Assembly (NCBI RefSeq): GCF_004006175.1
Contig: NZ_CP033219.1
Coordinates: 992,001 to 1,056,000, forward strand
Length of the DNA stretch: 64,000 bases
From: Parasedimentitalea marina
GTDB taxonomy: Bacteria > Pseudomonadota > Alphaproteobacteria > Rhodobacterales > Rhodobacteraceae
Direction: 5' to 3'
Made by a program: the position numbers and the translations under genes. Every line of letters begins with the position of its first letter. Positions within the stretch are counted from its first letter, which is position 1. Positions 17,735 through 26,518 of this stretch are shown piece by piece. The notes under the pieces were generated by a model. The model had not been told where the DNA came from. It saw nothing but the letters and a program-made list of their open reading frames with translations, and did not search any database.

Positions 17735-18087
17735 TTTCAAGGGAGTAAGCGATAATTGAAGCCTCCGCTTCCATCAAGTTGGCGAGTTCGCGGCTTCAGT
17801 TTTCAACGGTGGCTATTTCGTTGCTGAGCAGGGTACCCAACGCAAGGCGAAGGTCGGAAAAGGGCTGTTCTTATCCCACTTGGCCCAGGGTGTTCCCGAC
17901 TTTGCATCGGACGCTTCCTGTGCAGTGCTGACGTTGATGATGATCGCAGCGGAGGTCGGCTTTCCGGTTTTTTGAAGAATTCGAGTATGGCGCAGCATTA
18001 GCCACAAATCGGCTTGGGACTGAACTAACGCAACCGTGGTAGGTGAGAGAGAAATTTCCAGTAAAGGAGAGCTCTGGGAACGTTTCG
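17735..18087. other. Distal end of the integrated element, no gene seen
   Basis: This 353-bp stretch between the VWA gene and the distal direct repeat holds no recognisable gene. A minus-strand open frame covers part of it but includes the tRNA-derived repeat and has no homology I recognise. Confidence 0.5.
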
Positions 18088-18151
18088 CAGGGTTTGAATC
18101 CCTGTCTCTCCGCCACAAAATCAATTGCTTAGCTAGAAGTTGAAGCCGCCT
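18088..18151 (+). repeat. att-like direct repeat, distal copy (tRNA-Ser 3' remnant)
   Basis: It contains a T-arm (CAGGG-TTTGAAT-CCCTG) and TCTCTCCGCCA acceptor end, but no D-arm or anticodon arm precedes it, so it is not a tRNA gene. It is the second boundary of the element that begins in tRNA-Ser at 11779. Confidence 0.8.
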
Positions 18152-18456
18152 TAGGGTGATCCGTTCCCCAAAATTCTCATGTATGACTGGTTGGCTTTCT
18201 GTTTGCAGAGGGTTTGCTGCAGCTCCGGTCAGATCATTTATTCCGCTGTATCGCAGCCGGGGTGGCGCATCTTAATTGCGGTGGCCGCCCTTGGTGATGT
18301 GAATGAAGCATTGAAATCTTTGGGAGTTGCCCGTGCCGCAGAAGTGGATTCTAAGCATCCAATGTGAAAGGCCGGTATCCAAGTTGTTTCAAGTCTGGCA
18401 CTGATACTCATTATTGGCGGACCGGTGAATTCGGGCGCGTAGCAAGGGAAAGCACT
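18152..18456. other. Spacer downstream of element, no supported gene
   Basis: About 305 bp between the distal repeat and cutC. Short open frames exist on both strands but none has a ribosome binding site or recognisable similarity. A promoter for cutC is expected here. Confidence 0.4.
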
Positions 18457-19161
18457 GTGCTGGAAGTATGCGTTGAAACGATCGATGGTGTGATTGCCGC
18501 GATGAAGGGTGGGGCAGGGCGCGTGGAGCTGTGTTCGTCGTTGTCCGAAGGTGGGCTGACGCCGTCGGCAGGCTTGATGCACGCCGCTGCGGCTTTGCCC
18601 ATAGACTGCTACGCAATGATCCGCCCGCGCAGTGGCCTGTTTGAGTTTTCAACGGCAGAGGCAAATATCATGATTGCCGATATTGCGACTGCACAAAAGG
18701 CTGGACTGGCGGGCGTGGTGTTGGGGGCTCAGGATGCTGAAGGTTGGTTGAACATACCCTTGCTGAAGCAAATGATGGATGCTGCAGAGGGCTTGGGAAC
18801 AACCCTGCATCGGGTGATAGATGTGGTGCCTGATCCCTTGATGGCTCTTAACCAGGCTATGGATTTGGGGTTTGACCGGGTGCTCACCTCTGGCGCGGAA
18901 CCTTTTGCACAAGACGGCGCGAAACTGATTGGACAGATGGTTAAACAGGCTGCGGGTCGGATCGTGATTATGCCCGGATGTGGGTTAACGGCGGCCAATG
19001 TCGCAGATGTTATGGCCGCCACAGGAGTTCAGGAGGTTCATGCCTCTTGTAATGTTCGGGTGCTTGGAGGCGTGGCGTTTTCTGATTTTGACCCGCCGAA
19101 TGGACGGTTTGAGACGTCACAACAGAAAGTGCGTGCGATGGTCGATCAGATCCTTGGGTGA
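18457..19161 (+). CDS. cutC: Copper homeostasis protein CutC
   Basis: A 234-residue TIM-barrel protein of the CutC family. The GTG at 18457 (AGGGAA just upstream) places LEVCVETIDGVIAAMKGGAGRVELCSSLSEGGLTPS at the N-terminus, as in other CutC proteins; an ATG 31 codons earlier would add an unconserved tail. Further family blocks are YAMIRPRSG, DRVLTSGAEPFAQDGAKL, IMPGCGLTAANV and EVHAS. CutC was linked to copper tolerance in E. coli, but the biochemical role is uncertain. It stands alone, convergent with the GntR gene. Confidence 0.92.
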   Translation: MLEVCVETIDGVIAAMKGGAGRVELCSSLSEGGLTPSAGLMHAAAALPIDCYAMIRPRSGLFEFSTAEANIMIADIATAQKAGLAGVVLGAQDAEGWLNIPLLKQMMDAAEGLGTTLHRVIDVVPDPLMALNQAMDLGFDRVLTSGAEPFAQDGAKLIGQMVKQAAGRIVIMPGCGLTAANVADVMAATGVQEVHASCNVRVLGGVAFSDFDPPNGRFETSQQKVRAMVDQILG

Positions 19162-19242
19162 AGGTGACGTAGGCAGTCGCTTCTGGATGCTCTAGAGGCA
19201 TCCCTGTCCCCGTTTCTGGCAGGCTTTATCTGCAACGGTACA

Positions 19243-19935
19243 TTACTGACGGTCTGTTGAACTATCTTGCGCCCTTAGCCACTGCACGACAGAGGTTTTC
19301 TTTGCCTCGATATGGTCGAGCAAAGTCTTTCCCAATTGTTTGCCGTCTCTAGCAACCAAGTATTTCAGTATCATTTTGTGCTCCTGCACCGCGTCAAACC
19401 ATCGCCCGTCAGACATATTGGCCAAATAGCGGGCTTTTTGCATCCGCAAAGACAGCGCCTGGCAAGAGGTTGTCAGCGTGTCATTGCGGGCAGCCAGCAG
19501 GATTGCCCTATGGATTTTCTGGTTGGTACTGAAGTAGGCGTCTAGATCCCGGTTCTCGTAACTTTGCATCAGTTGGTCATGCAGGGCGCTGACGATTGCG
19601 ATTTCTTCGTCGGTGATACTTTTACAGGCGAGTTCGCCAGACAGGGCTTCGAGGGCGCCAAGAACCGGAAAGACTTCTTCGACTTCGCCGATGGTCACAC
19701 GCGTGACCCAGGCCCCCCGGTTGGGCTCTAATCGGATCAGCCCGTCTGAGGCCAGAACCTTTAGCGCCTCCCGCATTGGGGTCCGCGACACGCCAAAGCG
19801 CGCGCAGAGCTCCTTTTCCGGCACCTTACTCCCCGGTACAAGTTCGCCACCGATAATTAGTGGTTGAAGGCGATCTACCAATTCCAAATGCAAAGATTTG
19901 CGGGTGATCGTTTCTTTTGCGGTTTCTTGGCTCAT
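19243..19935 (-). CDS. GntR-family regulator, FCD subfamily
   Basis: A 230-residue regulator with start ATG at 19935; a longer frame would run into the upstream dehydrogenase gene. The N-terminal winged helix (VPEKELCARFGVSRTPMREALKVLASDGLIRLEPNRGAWV, in pieces) is followed by an all-helical FCD ligand domain with metal-binding histidines expected in HDQLM and NQKIHRAILLAARN. It lies 13 bases downstream of the FAD/Fe-S dehydrogenase gene on the same strand, so it is probably co-transcribed and controls that gene and the divergent aminotransferase. The effector is likely a small hydroxy or keto acid. Confidence 0.9.
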   Translation of the reverse strand: MSQETAKETITRKSLHLELVDRLQPLIIGGELVPGSKVPEKELCARFGVSRTPMREALKVLASDGLIRLEPNRGAWVTRVTIGEVEEVFPVLGALEALSGELACKSITDEEIAIVSALHDQLMQSYENRDLDAYFSTNQKIHRAILLAARNDTLTTSCQALSLRMQKARYLANMSDGRWFDAVQEHKMILKYLVARDGKQLGKTLLDHIEAKKTSVVQWLRAQDSSTDRQ

Positions 19936-19948
19936 AAAATGTCTCGCA

Positions 19949-22849
19949 TCAGTGGTCCAGGGCCATTTCCAGAAGTCGCGCGACATGAATGGGTCTGCGT
20001 TGGGTCACATCCGCAACCTGATGGCGGCATGACGTCCCATCTGCGACGATCAGCGTCTCTTTGTCCGCGTTCCTGACTGCAGGGGCAAGATCAACTTCGG
20101 CCATCTTGCGTGAAATCTCGTTGGTCTCCACCGCGTAACCGAATGACCCTGCCATTCCACAGCAGCTGGTCTCGATGATTCCAACCTCGGTGTCGGGCAG
20201 ACGCGCCAGGGTTTTTTCAATGCTCGGCATCACCCCCATTGCCTTTTGGTGGCAATGTCCGTGCAGTAAGATACGGGGTGCCGGGGATTTAAGGTTCAGC
20301 TTGAAATCGCGGTTATCGTCTTGATCGGCGATGTATTCTTCCAGCATACGGGCCTGCTTGGCCAGTAACTCGGTGTCCTTGCCCGGCAGCAGGCCGGGAA
20401 TTTCGTCGCGCAGGGTCAGCAGGCAACTGGGTTCCAGTCCAACGATCGGCTGACCTTTTTGAGCATAGGGCAGTAGGGCATCCACCAGCCGCAGCGCCTC
20501 GGCCTTGGCTTGGTCCACCAAACCGGCAGATAGGAAAGTACGTCCGCAACATAAGGGGCGTTCGCCTTTTGGCGCAGCTGCCACCTGAAACCGGACATTG
20601 GCTGCGGTCAGTACCTTGACCGTGGCGCGCAGGTTCTCGGGTTCAAAGTATCGGTTGAAACAATCTGCGAAAACAACGGCTTGCGGCTGGTCTTGCGGCG
20701 GAACTTCGTCGTCTTTAAACGCCTTCGCGCTCCAGCTCGGTAGGGCGCGGCTTGCGGTAAAGCCGGTGAGCTTTTCGGTTACTTTAGCCAGGCCTGGTAC
20801 CGTGTTGCGCAGGTTTGCCAGATAGGACATCCGCGAGGCCCAGGGCGCGTAATGCGGCAAATAGGCGACCAGGCGGTCATGCAGGCTGATGCCGTGTTTT
20901 CTGGCCCGTGCCGCCGTCACCTCGGTTTTCATGCGGGCCATGTCGACCCCGGTTGGGCATTCGGACTTGCACCCTTTGCACGACACGCAGAGTTTCATTG
21001 TCTCAAGCATTTGGTCCGAGGTCAGCGCATCCGGCCCCAATTGCCCAGATATCGCCAGACGCAACGTATTCGCGCGGCCGCGGGTCACGTCCTGTTCTTT
21101 GCGGGTCACCCGGAACGAGGGGCACATGACACCGCCTTTCAGTTTGCGGCAGGCGCCATTGTTATTGCACATCTCGACGGCTCCCTGAAAGCCACCGCCG
21201 CTGCCTGTCCAGTCTGACCAATCGGCATCGGTGTGGAATTCAGGCGCTGCGTAGTCCGGCCCATAGCGAAACAGGCCACGATCATCCATTTTGGGCGCGT
21301 CGACGATTTTGCCGGGATTGAACAGCCCTTTAGGATCGAACCGCTTTTTCACCTCGGCAAAATTGGCCACCATCCGGGCTCCGAACATTTTTTCGTGGAA
21401 TTCAGACCGGACAATCCCGTCGCCATGTTCGCCGGAATGTGATCCCTTGTATTTGGCGACAAGATCAAAACACTCTTCGGCGATTGCGCGCATGGTTTTG
21501 ACGTCTTTATCCAGCTTCATGTTCAGAACCGGGCGCACGTGCAGGCAACCGACCGAGGCATGGGCGTACCAGGTGCCTTTGGTGCCGTATTTTTCGAAAA
21601 TATCAGTCAGACCTGCTGTGTATTCCGCAAGATCGGGCAGCTCGACGGCGCAATCCTCGACAAAGGACACCGGTTTGCCGTCCTCCTTCATCGACATCAT
21701 GATGTTCAAGCCAGAGCTGCGCAGGTCGGCAATGCGGGTCTGCATTTTGGGATCGGCGACCGGCACTACGCCGCCCCAGTTCTTGCCTGTTCCGGACCAC
21801 GAGAAGCCCAAGTCGCCCATTAGTTCTTCAAGCTGTTTCAGTTTGGGCAGGTGCTGGTTGGGGTCTTCCTCGGCGAATTCCACCAGCAACAGGGCCTCGG
21901 GGGTGCCGGTGACGAAGTCTTCGATGGTCTGGCGAAATAAGGGGATGTCACGGGCTAGGGCGATCATTGTGGAATCTACCAGTTCAACCCCTTGCGGGTT
22001 CAGTTTCACAAGGTGTTGGGCGGCATCCATCGCTTGGTGGAAGGTTGGAAAATGGCAGACCCCCAGAATTTTCTCGGGGATCAGCGGCCAGAGTTTCAGC
22101 TCGATTGCAGTGGAATAGGCCAGCGTGCCTTCGGACCCGACCAGCAGATGGGCAAGGTTGTTGGGCGTGTCTTTGGGCGTCAGTGCGTCAATGTTATAAC
22201 CGCCGACGCGCCGCATCACCTTGGGAAAGCGCGTATCAATCTCATCGGCCTCGCGCATACCCAGATGCAGCAGATCTTGGGTGAGTAAGGCAAAGTCGGA
22301 TGAAGAGGGGGCGGCCCCGACAGGTCCAAAATGGTGTTGGCTGCCATCGGCCAGAATGGCGTCAATCGACAGAATATTGTCGCGCATCATGCCATACCGC
22401 AGGGATTTCCCACCGCAGGAATTGTTGCCCGCCATGCCGCCAATCGTGGCCCGTGAAGCGGTCGAGACGTCGACTGGAAACCATAAACCATGCGGCTTTA
22501 GCGCGCGGTTCAGCACGTCCAGAACGATACCGGGGCGCACGGTACATTTTTGATTTTCAACATCCAAGTCTAAGATATCATTGAAGTATTGGGTGTTATC
22601 CAGCACCAAGGCCTTGTTGACGGTTTGGCCGCTTTGCGATGTGCCGCCGCCGCGCGCCAGTATTGGCACACCCTGTTCGCCAGCAATATGAATGGCGGCA
22701 CGAATGTCGTCCTCGGATTTCGGGGAAAGAACGCCCAGTGGCATCATCTGGTACAGCGACGCATCGGTCGCATAGCGGCCCCGCGAAAAGCTGTCGAATA
22801 GCAGATCACCCGCAACGCGTTTCTCAAGGACATCGGAGAGCTGAGACAT
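19949..22849 (-). CDS. FAD-binding and (4Fe-4S)-binding D-2-hydroxyacid dehydrogenase (D-lactate dehydrogenase type)
   Basis: A 966-residue two-part flavoprotein. The N-terminal part carries a FAD_binding_4 domain (ILARGGGTSQSGQTVNKALVLD; GGMAGNNSCGGKSLRYGMMRDN) and a FAD-oxidase C domain (HASVGCLHVRPVLNM; HSGEHGDGIVRSEF). The C-terminal part has a cysteine cluster LCVSCKGCKSECP (Cys 621, 624, 627, 631) and two CCG-type blocks (ERPLCCGRTFLSAG and IETSCCGMAGSFGY). This architecture matches membrane-associated D-lactate or D-2-hydroxyglutarate dehydrogenases that pass electrons to quinone. It is divergent from a glyoxylate-type aminotransferase, so glycolate-like substrates are possible. Exact substrate not determinable. 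Confidence 0.9.
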   Translation of the reverse strand: MSQLSDVLEKRVAGDLLFDSFSRGRYATDASLYQMMPLGVLSPKSEDDIRAAIHIAGEQGVPILARGGGTSQSGQTVNKALVLDNTQYFNDILDLDVENQKCTVRPGIVLDVLNRALKPHGLWFPVDVSTASRATIGGMAGNNSCGGKSLRYGMMRDNILSIDAILADGSQHHFGPVGAAPSSSDFALLTQDLLHLGMREADEIDTRFPKVMRRVGGYNIDALTPKDTPNNLAHLLVGSEGTLAYSTAIELKLWPLIPEKILGVCHFPTFHQAMDAAQHLVKLNPQGVELVDSTMIALARDIPLFRQTIEDFVTGTPEALLLVEFAEEDPNQHLPKLKQLEELMGDLGFSWSGTGKNWGGVVPVADPKMQTRIADLRSSGLNIMMSMKEDGKPVSFVEDCAVELPDLAEYTAGLTDIFEKYGTKGTWYAHASVGCLHVRPVLNMKLDKDVKTMRAIAEECFDLVAKYKGSHSGEHGDGIVRSEFHEKMFGARMVANFAEVKKRFDPKGLFNPGKIVDAPKMDDRGLFRYGPDYAAPEFHTDADWSDWTGSGGGFQGAVEMCNNNGACRKLKGGVMCPSFRVTRKEQDVTRGRANTLRLAISGQLGPDALTSDQMLETMKLCVSCKGCKSECPTGVDMARMKTEVTAARARKHGISLHDRLVAYLPHYAPWASRMSYLANLRNTVPGLAKVTEKLTGFTASRALPSWSAKAFKDDEVPPQDQPQAVVFADCFNRYFEPENLRATVKVLTAANVRFQVAAAPKGERPLCCGRTFLSAGLVDQAKAEALRLVDALLPYAQKGQPIVGLEPSCLLTLRDEIPGLLPGKDTELLAKQARMLEEYIADQDDNRDFKLNLKSPAPRILLHGHCHQKAMGVMPSIEKTLARLPDTEVGIIETSCCGMAGSFGYAVETNEISRKMAEVDLAPAVRNADKETLIVADGTSCRHQVADVTQRRPIHVARLLEMALDH

Positions 22850-22889
22850 TTTCGATCCAGTGCTGCAAAGGCGTCGTGCGAATTATCAG

Positions 22890-22925
22890 TTGACATAATT
22901 ATGAATTCAAAATTACGTTAATTCA
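22890..22925 (+). promoter_or_regulatory. Candidate promoter/operator in divergent spacer
   Basis: A TTGACA at 22890-22895 is followed by very A/T-rich DNA with two related ATTCA-ended blocks: TGAATTCA (22902-22909) and TTAATTCA (22918-22925). The spacer is AT-rich against GC-rich genes. Binding by the nearby GntR regulator is plausible but unproven; the -10 element is weak. Confidence 0.3.
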
Positions 22926-22994
22926 ACCAGAAAGAGATTTTTGCCGACATCTGCGTCGGTTGTACCAAACATTATGGGACTGGATTTATTTGTC

Positions 22995-24152
22995 ATGAGA
23001 AAAGCTGGGCGGCATTTTTTGCAGATACCGGGGCCCAGTGCGGTGCCAGACCGTATCCTGAGCGCGATTGGTCAGCAGACCATTGATCACCGCGGCCCGG
23101 ATTTTGCCAAAGTCGGGCTGCGTGCGCTGGACGGTCTGAAGACGATCTTCAAGACCAGGGAGAATGTATTCATCTACCCGGCCTCGGGGACGGGCGCCTG
23201 GGAGGCGGCGCTGGTCAATACGCTGTCGCCTGGTGACCGGGTCCTGATGTTTGAAACCGGCCATTTTTCGACCCTGTGGAAAAAGCTGGCTGAAAAACTG
23301 GGGCTGCAGGCTGAATTTATTGAGAGTGATTGGCGCGGCGGTGCGAACCCCGACCAAATCGAGGCCTATCTGGCCGAGGATCATAGCCACCAGATCAAAG
23401 CAGTCTGTGTGGTGCATAATGAAACCTCGACCGGATCGGTGTCGCCAGTCGCCGCGGTGCGCAAGGCCATCGATGCTGCCAACCATCCGGCGCTGTTCAT
23501 GGTGGACACGATTTCCGGCCTGGCATCGCTGGACTATCAACACGACGCCTGGGGCGTGGATGTGACGGTCTCGGGATCGCAAAAGGGGCTGATGCTGCCG
23601 CCCGGTCTGTCGTTCAACGCCGCAAGTGCCAAGGCGCTGGCGGCGAATAAGACGGCGATGCTGCAACGGTCCTATTGGGACTGGGCAGAAATGGTCGGGC
23701 CAAACAAGACTGGATATTTCCCCTACACGCCTGCCACCAACCTGCTGTACGGCCTGAACGAGGCGATTGATATGTTGCACGAAGAGGGCCTGGACAATGT
23801 GTTTGCCCGTCATGCACGCCACGGGGCAGCGGCCCGTGCGGCGGTGCGGACCTGGGGACTAGAGGTGCTCTGCGCCAATCAGGGGCAGGAAAGCGGTGTG
23901 TTGACGGCGGTGAAAATGCCAGAGGGTCACAGCGCTGATGGGTTTCGCGCCTCTACGCTAGAGCATTTTGATATCTCACTGGGCAATGGTCTGTCCAAAG
24001 TGGCGGATAAAGTGTTTCGCATCGGTCATTTGGGCGACTTCAATGATCTGATGCTGGTTGCCACACTGGCCGGCGTTGAGATGGGTCTGAGCAAAGCAGA
24101 TGTTCCCCACGAAAAAGGCGGCGTCCAAGCTGCAATGCACCTGCTGACTTAA
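22995..24152 (+). CDS. Class V aminotransferase, serine/aspartate-glyoxylate type
   Basis: A PLP-dependent enzyme of about 385 residues. Family blocks are QIPGPSAVPDRIL, TIDHRGPDF, FIYPASGTGAWEAAL, HNETSTGSVSP, MVDTISGLASLD and the Schiff-base lysine in VSGSQKGLMLPPG, with FRIGHLGDFNDL near the C-terminus. Such enzymes use glyoxylate as amino acceptor from serine, aspartate or alanine. The start is uncertain: ATG at 22995 gives the family-typical N-terminus, while ATG 22974 and TTG 22941 are in-frame alternatives. It is divergent from the FAD/Fe-S hydroxyacid dehydrogenase, suggesting a shared glyoxylate/glycolate-type pathway. Confidence 0.88.
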   Translation: MRKAGRHFLQIPGPSAVPDRILSAIGQQTIDHRGPDFAKVGLRALDGLKTIFKTRENVFIYPASGTGAWEAALVNTLSPGDRVLMFETGHFSTLWKKLAEKLGLQAEFIESDWRGGANPDQIEAYLAEDHSHQIKAVCVVHNETSTGSVSPVAAVRKAIDAANHPALFMVDTISGLASLDYQHDAWGVDVTVSGSQKGLMLPPGLSFNAASAKALAANKTAMLQRSYWDWAEMVGPNKTGYFPYTPATNLLYGLNEAIDMLHEEGLDNVFARHARHGAAARAAVRTWGLEVLCANQGQESGVLTAVKMPEGHSADGFRASTLEHFDISLGNGLSKVADKVFRIGHLGDFNDLMLVATLAGVEMGLSKADVPHEKGGVQAAMHLLT

Positions 24153-24374
24153 GACATAGAACGACAAATACCACCAAACCTTTGGGCGGAGAACGTCATG
24201 AAGGTCCTGACAAAACGTCTTGCTGCAACCTCCGACCGGTGAATATGTCCGCCAACCTAGAGGCAAGCCTGCAACAACTGATCGAAGAGGCGGGCGTGCT
24301 GCTGGCGGTTTTGATGCTGTTTACTACTTACCACTGAACGCCCGGTATCAGACCCTCAGACGCGGGCTGGTGAC

Positions 24375-24557
24375 ATGATAGTTGCGGCGGATCACCCAAC
24401 CGCAGGCAAAATTGGGACGATAGGCGGCCCTGTCAAATTCAACCGCGCAGCGGTGGGGGTAGACCTCGCAGTCCCGTTGTTAGAGCAACATAACCGGGAG
24501 ACTCTGAATGAGGCAGGACATGACCTCGCGCAGATTGCGGCCTTGAGTGTCGCGTAG
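24375..24557 (+). pseudogene. CaiB/BaiF CoA-transferase C-terminal remnant
   Basis: A 60-residue frame resembles the extreme C-terminus of family III CoA-transferases: HPTAGKIGTIGGPVKF, then PLLEQHNRETLNEAG, then a short helix. The remaining 350 or so residues of such an enzyme are absent. The rest of the 24153-24601 interval contains only short frames with no recognised similarity, so the region looks like a deletion scar. Confidence 0.55.
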
Positions 24558-24601
24558 GCTGTAACTGCAGCTTAGGCTGGACCGCGCTACCGTTATCCGC
24601 A

Positions 24602-25288
24602 CTAGGTCTTTTCCATCGCTGCATAGGTTCTGGCACGTACAGTTCTTAAATGTTCGCTCATTTTCTGCGAAGCAGTTTCAGCATCACGTGACGCGATTGC
24701 GTCATAAATTGCATCGTGCTCTTCAAAGCTGGCGTGGTTTGCCGGTGGCAATTTGGTCGACCGAAGCTGCCCCCAAACCGTGGATCTGCGTACGATATTC
24801 AAGGTGTCGAACAGGCTGATCAGCAGTTTGTTGCAGGTCGCCTTGGCAATGGCCTGATGGAAGTTGTTGTCCCAGGATTCATACACCCGCCATTCGCCTG
24901 CCGATTTGCAGAGCTTTTTGCACCGTCTCATTTCGGCAAAATTGGACGAAGTGCCGTGAACGGCGGCCAGCTTGGCCAGTTGTGGCTCGATTGCCATGCG
25001 GGCCTCCATGACTTCGGTTGGGCGGGAGTGAGCATTCAGATATTCAATGTCCGTTAAATTCATTACCGGGCGCGGCCCGTAAAAGGTGCCCCGACCCACG
25101 TGTCGCCAAACTTGTCCTTCGGCCTCCAGTACCGCCATCGCCTTGCGCAGGCGGCCGCGTGTGAATCCAAGTTCCATGCAGAGTTGGCGCTCTGGTGGCA
25201 GCTTACCATTCAGCGCAATTTCCTGATCAATTAGGAAATTGCGTAATGTTTTCAGCGCAGCTGTTTCCGTGTCAGTTTGATTTGTCAT
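24602..25288 (-). CDS. GntR-family regulator, FCD subfamily
   Basis: A 228-residue regulator starting at ATG 25288; the longer frame to 25468 runs over the divergent promoter and is unlikely. The winged helix includes LPPERQLCMELGFTRGRLRKAMAVLEAEG and VWRHVGRGTFYGPRP (in pieces). The FCD domain follows with MEARMAIEPQLAKLAA and NNFHQAIAKATCN. It is divergent from the FAH/ABC/Ldh2 operon and is its obvious candidate regulator. The effector is unknown. Confidence 0.9.
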   Translation of the reverse strand: MTNQTDTETAALKTLRNFLIDQEIALNGKLPPERQLCMELGFTRGRLRKAMAVLEAEGQVWRHVGRGTFYGPRPVMNLTDIEYLNAHSRPTEVMEARMAIEPQLAKLAAVHGTSSNFAEMRRCKKLCKSAGEWRVYESWDNNFHQAIAKATCNKLLISLFDTLNIVRRSTVWGQLRSTKLPPANHASFEEHDAIYDAIASRDAETASQKMSEHLRTVRARTYAAMEKT

Positions 25289-25497
25289 TTTGAACCAATC
25301 TCTGCATTGGGTTAAATGTTTTCTGTATTTGAAGTAGAAATTCACATTATGCTCATTAAAGCAAGGGTTTCTGCCTGGTCTTTTAAATGACCGGAATGAC
25401 CAATTTAAGATTGGCCAAAAAATTGCGACAGCATGGTGTGTCCCGGTTTCGTGGATATACGCCGACACGCCGATTTGAAGAATGGGGAGTCTGGGAC

Positions 25498-26454
25498 TTG
25501 AAGATTGTCACTTATCTATCTGGTAAAGAGTTACGCGCAGGATTGCGCTGTGGTGGGGATCGCATTCTTGATATAGCCACTGTTTTTGGGCGAGCTCAGG
25601 ACGCCGGACTTGTCGCTGCGTCTATGATGCCACCGACCAGCGTGCTGGATATTGTCTCTGGTGGTCCGACCATGAGCCAAGCCTGCAACGACGTGCTCAG
25701 CGCCGTTAAGGCGAATGATCTGGATTTTGTGGGGGTCAAGGCCGTTGATGCCACGCTTGTCGCGCCGATACCACGGCCCACTAAAAACGTCTTTTGCGTC
25801 GGCAGTAACTACCGTGCGCATGTTACCGAAGCGAGCAGGGCGCAGGAAAAACAGTACAAAGTGCCCAAACTTCCGGTGTTTTTCACCAAGCCACCGACGG
25901 CTGTGGTTGGACCAAATCAATCCGTTTTGATGGACCCTGCGGTGTCTGAAAAGATGGACTACGAGGTTGAGCTTGCGGTTATCATCGGGACCCCCGGTCG
26001 CAACATCAACGCAGCCAATGCCATCAACCACATTTTTGGATTTTCAATCGCCAATGATGTGACCGCACGGGATTTGCAGCGCGCGCACGGTGGCCAATAT
26101 CTGAAGGGCAAGGGGCTGGACACGTCGTGCCCTTTTGGCCCGGAAATTGTGACACTTGATGAACTCGCAAACTTTGAGAACTTGCGAATTAGCCTCTCTG
26201 TCAACGGCGAGTTGCGGCAGGACGGCAATACCAAGGACATGATTTTCTCAATTCCACGGCTGATTGAATCCCTGTCATTGGGGCTGACGCTGGAGCCGGG
26301 TGACATCCTGATCACGGGTACACCGTCCGGTGTGGGATACGCGATGGAGCCACCGCAGTGGCTTCAGGACGGCGACGTCGTTACTTGCGAAATCGAAGGT
26401 ATTGGGACGTTGACCAATACGATTCAGAACACCGGGTCTTCACAGTCTGCATAA
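25498..26454 (+). CDS. Fumarylacetoacetate hydrolase family protein
   Basis: A protein of about 318 residues if the TTG at 25498 is used. This start has GGGGAG nine bases upstream and yields the typical N-terminus KIVTYLSGKELRAGLRCGGDRILDIA. The upstream ATG at 25387 adds 37 unconserved residues. The catalytic fold shows FCVGSNYRAHVTEA, PVFFTKPPTAVVGP, MDYEVELAVIIG (acidic metal ligands), FGFSIANDVTARDLQ and GDILITGTPSGVGYAM. Family members cleave or decarboxylate acylpyruvates and related keto acids. It is first gene of an operon with an ABC importer and an Ldh2 dehydrogenase, so it should act on the imported compound. Confidence 0.9.
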   Translation: MKIVTYLSGKELRAGLRCGGDRILDIATVFGRAQDAGLVAASMMPPTSVLDIVSGGPTMSQACNDVLSAVKANDLDFVGVKAVDATLVAPIPRPTKNVFCVGSNYRAHVTEASRAQEKQYKVPKLPVFFTKPPTAVVGPNQSVLMDPAVSEKMDYEVELAVIIGTPGRNINAANAINHIFGFSIANDVTARDLQRAHGGQYLKGKGLDTSCPFGPEIVTLDELANFENLRISLSVNGELRQDGNTKDMIFSIPRLIESLSLGLTLEPGDILITGTPSGVGYAMEPPQWLQDGDVVTCEIEGIGTLTNTIQNTGSSQSA

Positions 26455-26518
26455 GTAGGTCGGCTGAATTGGGCTCTAAGAATCCATTGTGGATAGACAG
26501 GGAACCAGGGAGGTAGAA

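Larger units (their letters stand above)
11779..18151. mobile_element. Decayed integrative element in tRNA-Ser
   Basis: A 64-bp direct repeat (58 of 64 identical) bounds this interval: the T-arm and 3' flank of tRNA-Ser at 11779-11842 and a second copy at 18088-18151. Immediately inside the tRNA end is a tyrosine integrase transcribed toward the tRNA, the classical layout of an integrated island. The integrase is frameshifted and N-terminally truncated, and transposase and LysR fragments lie next to it, so the element is probably immobile. Intact cargo is an NTF2-like protein, a DUF2652/SRPBCC protein and a secreted VWA protein. The element type (prophage, ICE or island) cannot be decided because no other mobility genes remain. 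Confidence 0.72.

Noticed and set aside
17813..18124. Minus-strand frame across the distal att repeat
   Set aside because: It reads through the tRNA-derived repeat (giving a RDSNPAK-like string that mis-annotated tRNA regions produce), so it is not a gene.
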